In this document: one piece after another, positions 5,139 through 6,734 of the stretch
How the letters are laid out: every line of letters starts with the position of its first letter
Position numbering within the stretch: the stretch's first letter is position 1
Assembly (NCBI GenBank): GCA_017547315.1
Contig: JAFYQA010000109.1
Coordinates: 1-6,734 of the forward strand
Reading direction: 5' to 3'
Source of the DNA: Roseburia sp.
GTDB lineage: Bacteria > Bacillota_A > Clostridia > Lachnospirales > Lachnospiraceae
Length of the DNA: 6,734 nt
Made by a program: the position numbers and the translations under genes
The notes under the pieces: model-generated
Told to the model about the DNA's origin: nothing
What the model saw: the letters and a program-made list of their open reading frames with translations, nothing else
The model's database searches: none

Positions 5139-6734
5139 GTGCGTGCACGACCATTGTGCATTATGGCGTTAGGCTTTCTCTTGGGGATTCTTGTTGTATG
5201 GACGAAGAACAAGTGGATATTACTGCCAGTAATCGTTGTAGCGATTTTACTGGCAGTTTTTGCAAGTAAGGAAAGAAGCAGATTTTTCGGTTATGGAAAG
5301 TTGTTTTTTTACATCTCAGGCTTTCTTCTTGGAGCGTATCGTTATGGAATGCAACAGGAGTTTCGGGCAGAGTATGAGCCTTTGCTATATGATGGAGAAG
5401 AAGTAATCCTTCAGGGAAAACTGGAGGAAAAAGAATATAAGAATCAAGCATATCTATATTATTTAAATCATTGTTATCTAAAACTGAATTCTCAAATGGA
5501 TTCGGTTCATTCAGAAAAAACAGGCAATACACAAGTGATTGCCTGTAATCAAGTAATTGTCGAGATGGACACGGAGGATGTTTCTATCGGCAAAATCTTA
5601 GTGCTAAAAGGCAGTGTGGCTGTCTTTCATTCGGCACGAAACGAAGGAAATTTCGATGAAAAATCCTTTTATCAATCCCAAAAAATTGATTTCAAATTGA
5701 AAAATGCGACCGTCGAAGAAGTGTATGGTAAGGCAGATACTTTTCGGGAGTCATTGTATTATTTAAAGCAGCGTTTAAAGAATGTTTATGCTACATGTAT
5801 GGAAGCAGAGACAGGCGGAGTTATTACGATGATGGCGTTAGGGGATAAGTCTCTTATGGATGCGGAAATCAAAGAACTTTATCAAAAAGTAGGAATATCG
5901 CATGTTTTGGCGATATCGGGATTACATATTTCTGTAATCGGTATGACTATTTACAAATTGATGAGAAAATTATTTGGTTCTTTTGTGGTATCAGGAATTT
6001 TGGCAGGAGGTTTTATGTTTGCCTATGGCTGCATGGCAGGTTTTAGACCTTCCGCAACAAGGGCGATTATTATGTTTTTTATGATGCTTATTGCACAGAT
6101 GCTAGGGCGCAGTTACGATTCATTGTCAGCATTGAGCCTGTCTGCGGGCTGCCTTTTGTGGGAGAATCCTTTCTTACTGGAGTATGCAGGTTTTCTATTT
6201 TCTTTCGGAGCAGTACTTGGTGTGGTAGTAGTTGGAAAGATTGTAGTGAAAACATTTGAAGAGCAGAATAAGCTACGGGATGCTTTGTATTCTAGTTTTT
6301 CGATACAGCTTGTGACGGTACCGCTGACTGCTTTTTTCTATTATGAAATACCGGTATATGGAATGTTGGTGAATTTTCTGGTATTGCCGTTGATGAGTGC
6401 GTTGTTGTTCTGTGGTTTACTGGGGGGATTTACCGGTTTACTGTGGCTAAATGGCGCTAAGTGGATTTTGCTGCCATGCCAGTGGATTCTATTGTTTTAT
6501 CAGAAATTATCGAGTGTTATGCAGAGACTCCCCAGTGCTACATTAATCACCGGGCAGCCGGAACTTTGGCGGATGATTGCATTTTATAGTGTACTTGCAG
6601 TAGTTTTATATATGATTTGGAGATGGCAGAAAGCATGTGGTTATGTTGTTGTAGGTGTACTGCTATTGTCGTTTGTGTTATATCAGCCCCGGAATGGTAT
6701 GGAACTGGCAGTGCTCGATGTGGGTCAGGGAGAC
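5139..6734 (+). CDS. comEC: ComEC/Rec2 DNA-uptake channel protein (3' partial)
   Basis: ComEC is the polytopic membrane channel that passes single-stranded DNA into the cytoplasm during natural transformation. The visible 532 residues are open with no frameshift. They start MRARPLCIMALGFLLGI with early membrane helices (about 5-80). A soluble OB-fold-like region of the DUF4131 type follows (about 85-190). The Competence domain (about 225-480) contains ALGDKSL, GISHVLAISGLHIS (252-265) and GFRPSATRAI (301-310), all family hallmarks, followed by many hydrophobic helices. The window ends at VLDVGQGD (525-532), the first motif of the C-terminal metallo-beta-lactamase-like domain, so roughly the last third of the gene is missing. 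It lies 43 nt after the GerMN gene in the same operon as comEA, its functional partner. Whether uptake works depends on type IV pilus genes outside the window. Two terminator-like hairpins lie within its coding sequence. Confidence 0.96.
   Translation, partial: MRARPLCIMALGFLLGILVVWTKNKWILLPVIVVAILLAVFASKERSRFFGYGKLFFYISGFLLGAYRYGMQQEFRAEYEPLLYDGEEVILQGKLEEKEYKNQAYLYYLNHCYLKLNSQMDSVHSEKTGNTQVIACNQVIVEMDTEDVSIGKILVLKGSVAVFHSARNEGNFDEKSFYQSQKIDFKLKNATVEEVYGKADTFRESLYYLKQRLKNVYATCMEAETGGVITMMALGDKSLMDAEIKELYQKVGISHVLAISGLHISVIGMTIYKLMRKLFGSFVVSGILAGGFMFAYGCMAGFRPSATRAIIMFFMMLIAQMLGRSYDSLSALSLSAGCLLWENPFLLEYAGFLFSFGAVLGVVVVGKIVVKTFEEQNKLRDALYSSFSIQLVTVPLTAFFYYEIPVYGMLVNFLVLPLMSALLFCGLLGGFTGLLWLNGAKWILLPCQWILLFYQKLSSVMQRLPSATLITGQPELWRMIAFYSVLAVVLYMIWRWQKACGYVVVGVLLLSFVLYQPRNGMELAVLDVGQGD
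5222..5261 (+). terminator. Terminator-like hairpin inside the comEC coding sequence (sense strand)
   Basis: ACTGCCAGTAA (5222-5232) pairs perfectly over 11 bp with TTACTGGCAGT (5247-5257). The stem can extend through TCG/CGA past a 2-nt bulge, leaving a 6-nt loop (5236-5241). T follows to 5261, a five-T run counting the last stem base. It lies about 83 nt after the start codon in a membrane-helix coding stretch. The shape is that of an intrinsic terminator. Function is inferred, as ribosomes translating comEC would normally disrupt it. Confidence 0.5.
5515..5546 (-). terminator. Terminator-like hairpin facing the opposite strand within comEC
   Basis: ACAGGCAAT (5520-5528) and ATTGCCTGT (5538-5546) form a perfect 9-bp inverted repeat with a 9-nt loop. 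On the + strand no T-run follows, but the stem is preceded by six A (5515-5520), so an RNA made from the - strand would have a stem followed by a U-run. It lies within the OB-fold coding region and could stop antisense transcription entering the operon. It could equally be chance or a protein-binding palindrome. Confidence 0.4.

Noticed and set aside
5161..5532. 123-codon - strand open frame opposite the 5' part of comEC
   Set aside because: The sense strand encodes unmistakable ComEC sequence with a strong ribosome-binding site; the antisense product has no domain and crosses both hairpins.

Overview
The window is AT-rich DNA with Gram-positive style ribosome-binding sites (AAGGAGG, AAGGGG, GAAGGAG), two lipoprotein signal sequences and a competence-type gene set. 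Together these suggest a low-GC Firmicute, most likely a clostridial gut-type anaerobe of the Lachnospiraceae kind. That placement is inferred from protein style and gene content, not from a marker gene. All genes lie on the + strand.

Region 1 (1-1160) is the 3' part of an extracellular solute-binding protein gene, closed by a strong intrinsic terminator (1122-1160). Region 2 (about 1161-1248) is a short control region. It has a plausible sigma-A promoter (-35 TTGTAT, 17-nt spacer, -10 TAAAAT), two overlapping inverted repeats, and the comEA ribosome-binding site. Region 3 (1249-6734) is a compact run of five genes with gaps of only 15, 13, 21 and 43 nt and no terminator between genes: comEA (lipoprotein with SLBB and helix-hairpin-helix domains), an OmpR/PhoB-type response regulator, a membrane sensor histidine kinase, a lipoprotein with two GerMN domains, and comEC, the DNA-uptake channel. 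comEC is cut by the window edge exactly at the DVGQGD motif that opens its metallo-beta-lactamase domain.

The striking point is the layout. ComEA (extracellular DNA receptor) and ComEC (channel) normally flank comEB in the classical Bacillus comE operon. Here a complete two-component system plus a GerMN lipoprotein sits between them. The trio response regulator - histidine kinase - GerMN lipoprotein recalls actinobacterial mtrA-mtrB-lpqB, in which the GerMN lipoprotein modulates the kinase. The inferred picture is an envelope-sensing module co-transcribed with DNA-uptake machinery.

comEC also carries two terminator-shaped hairpins inside its coding sequence. One, about 85 nt after the start codon, faces the sense strand. 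The other, about 380 nt in, is followed by a T-run on the opposite strand. Both are worth testing as regulatory structures.
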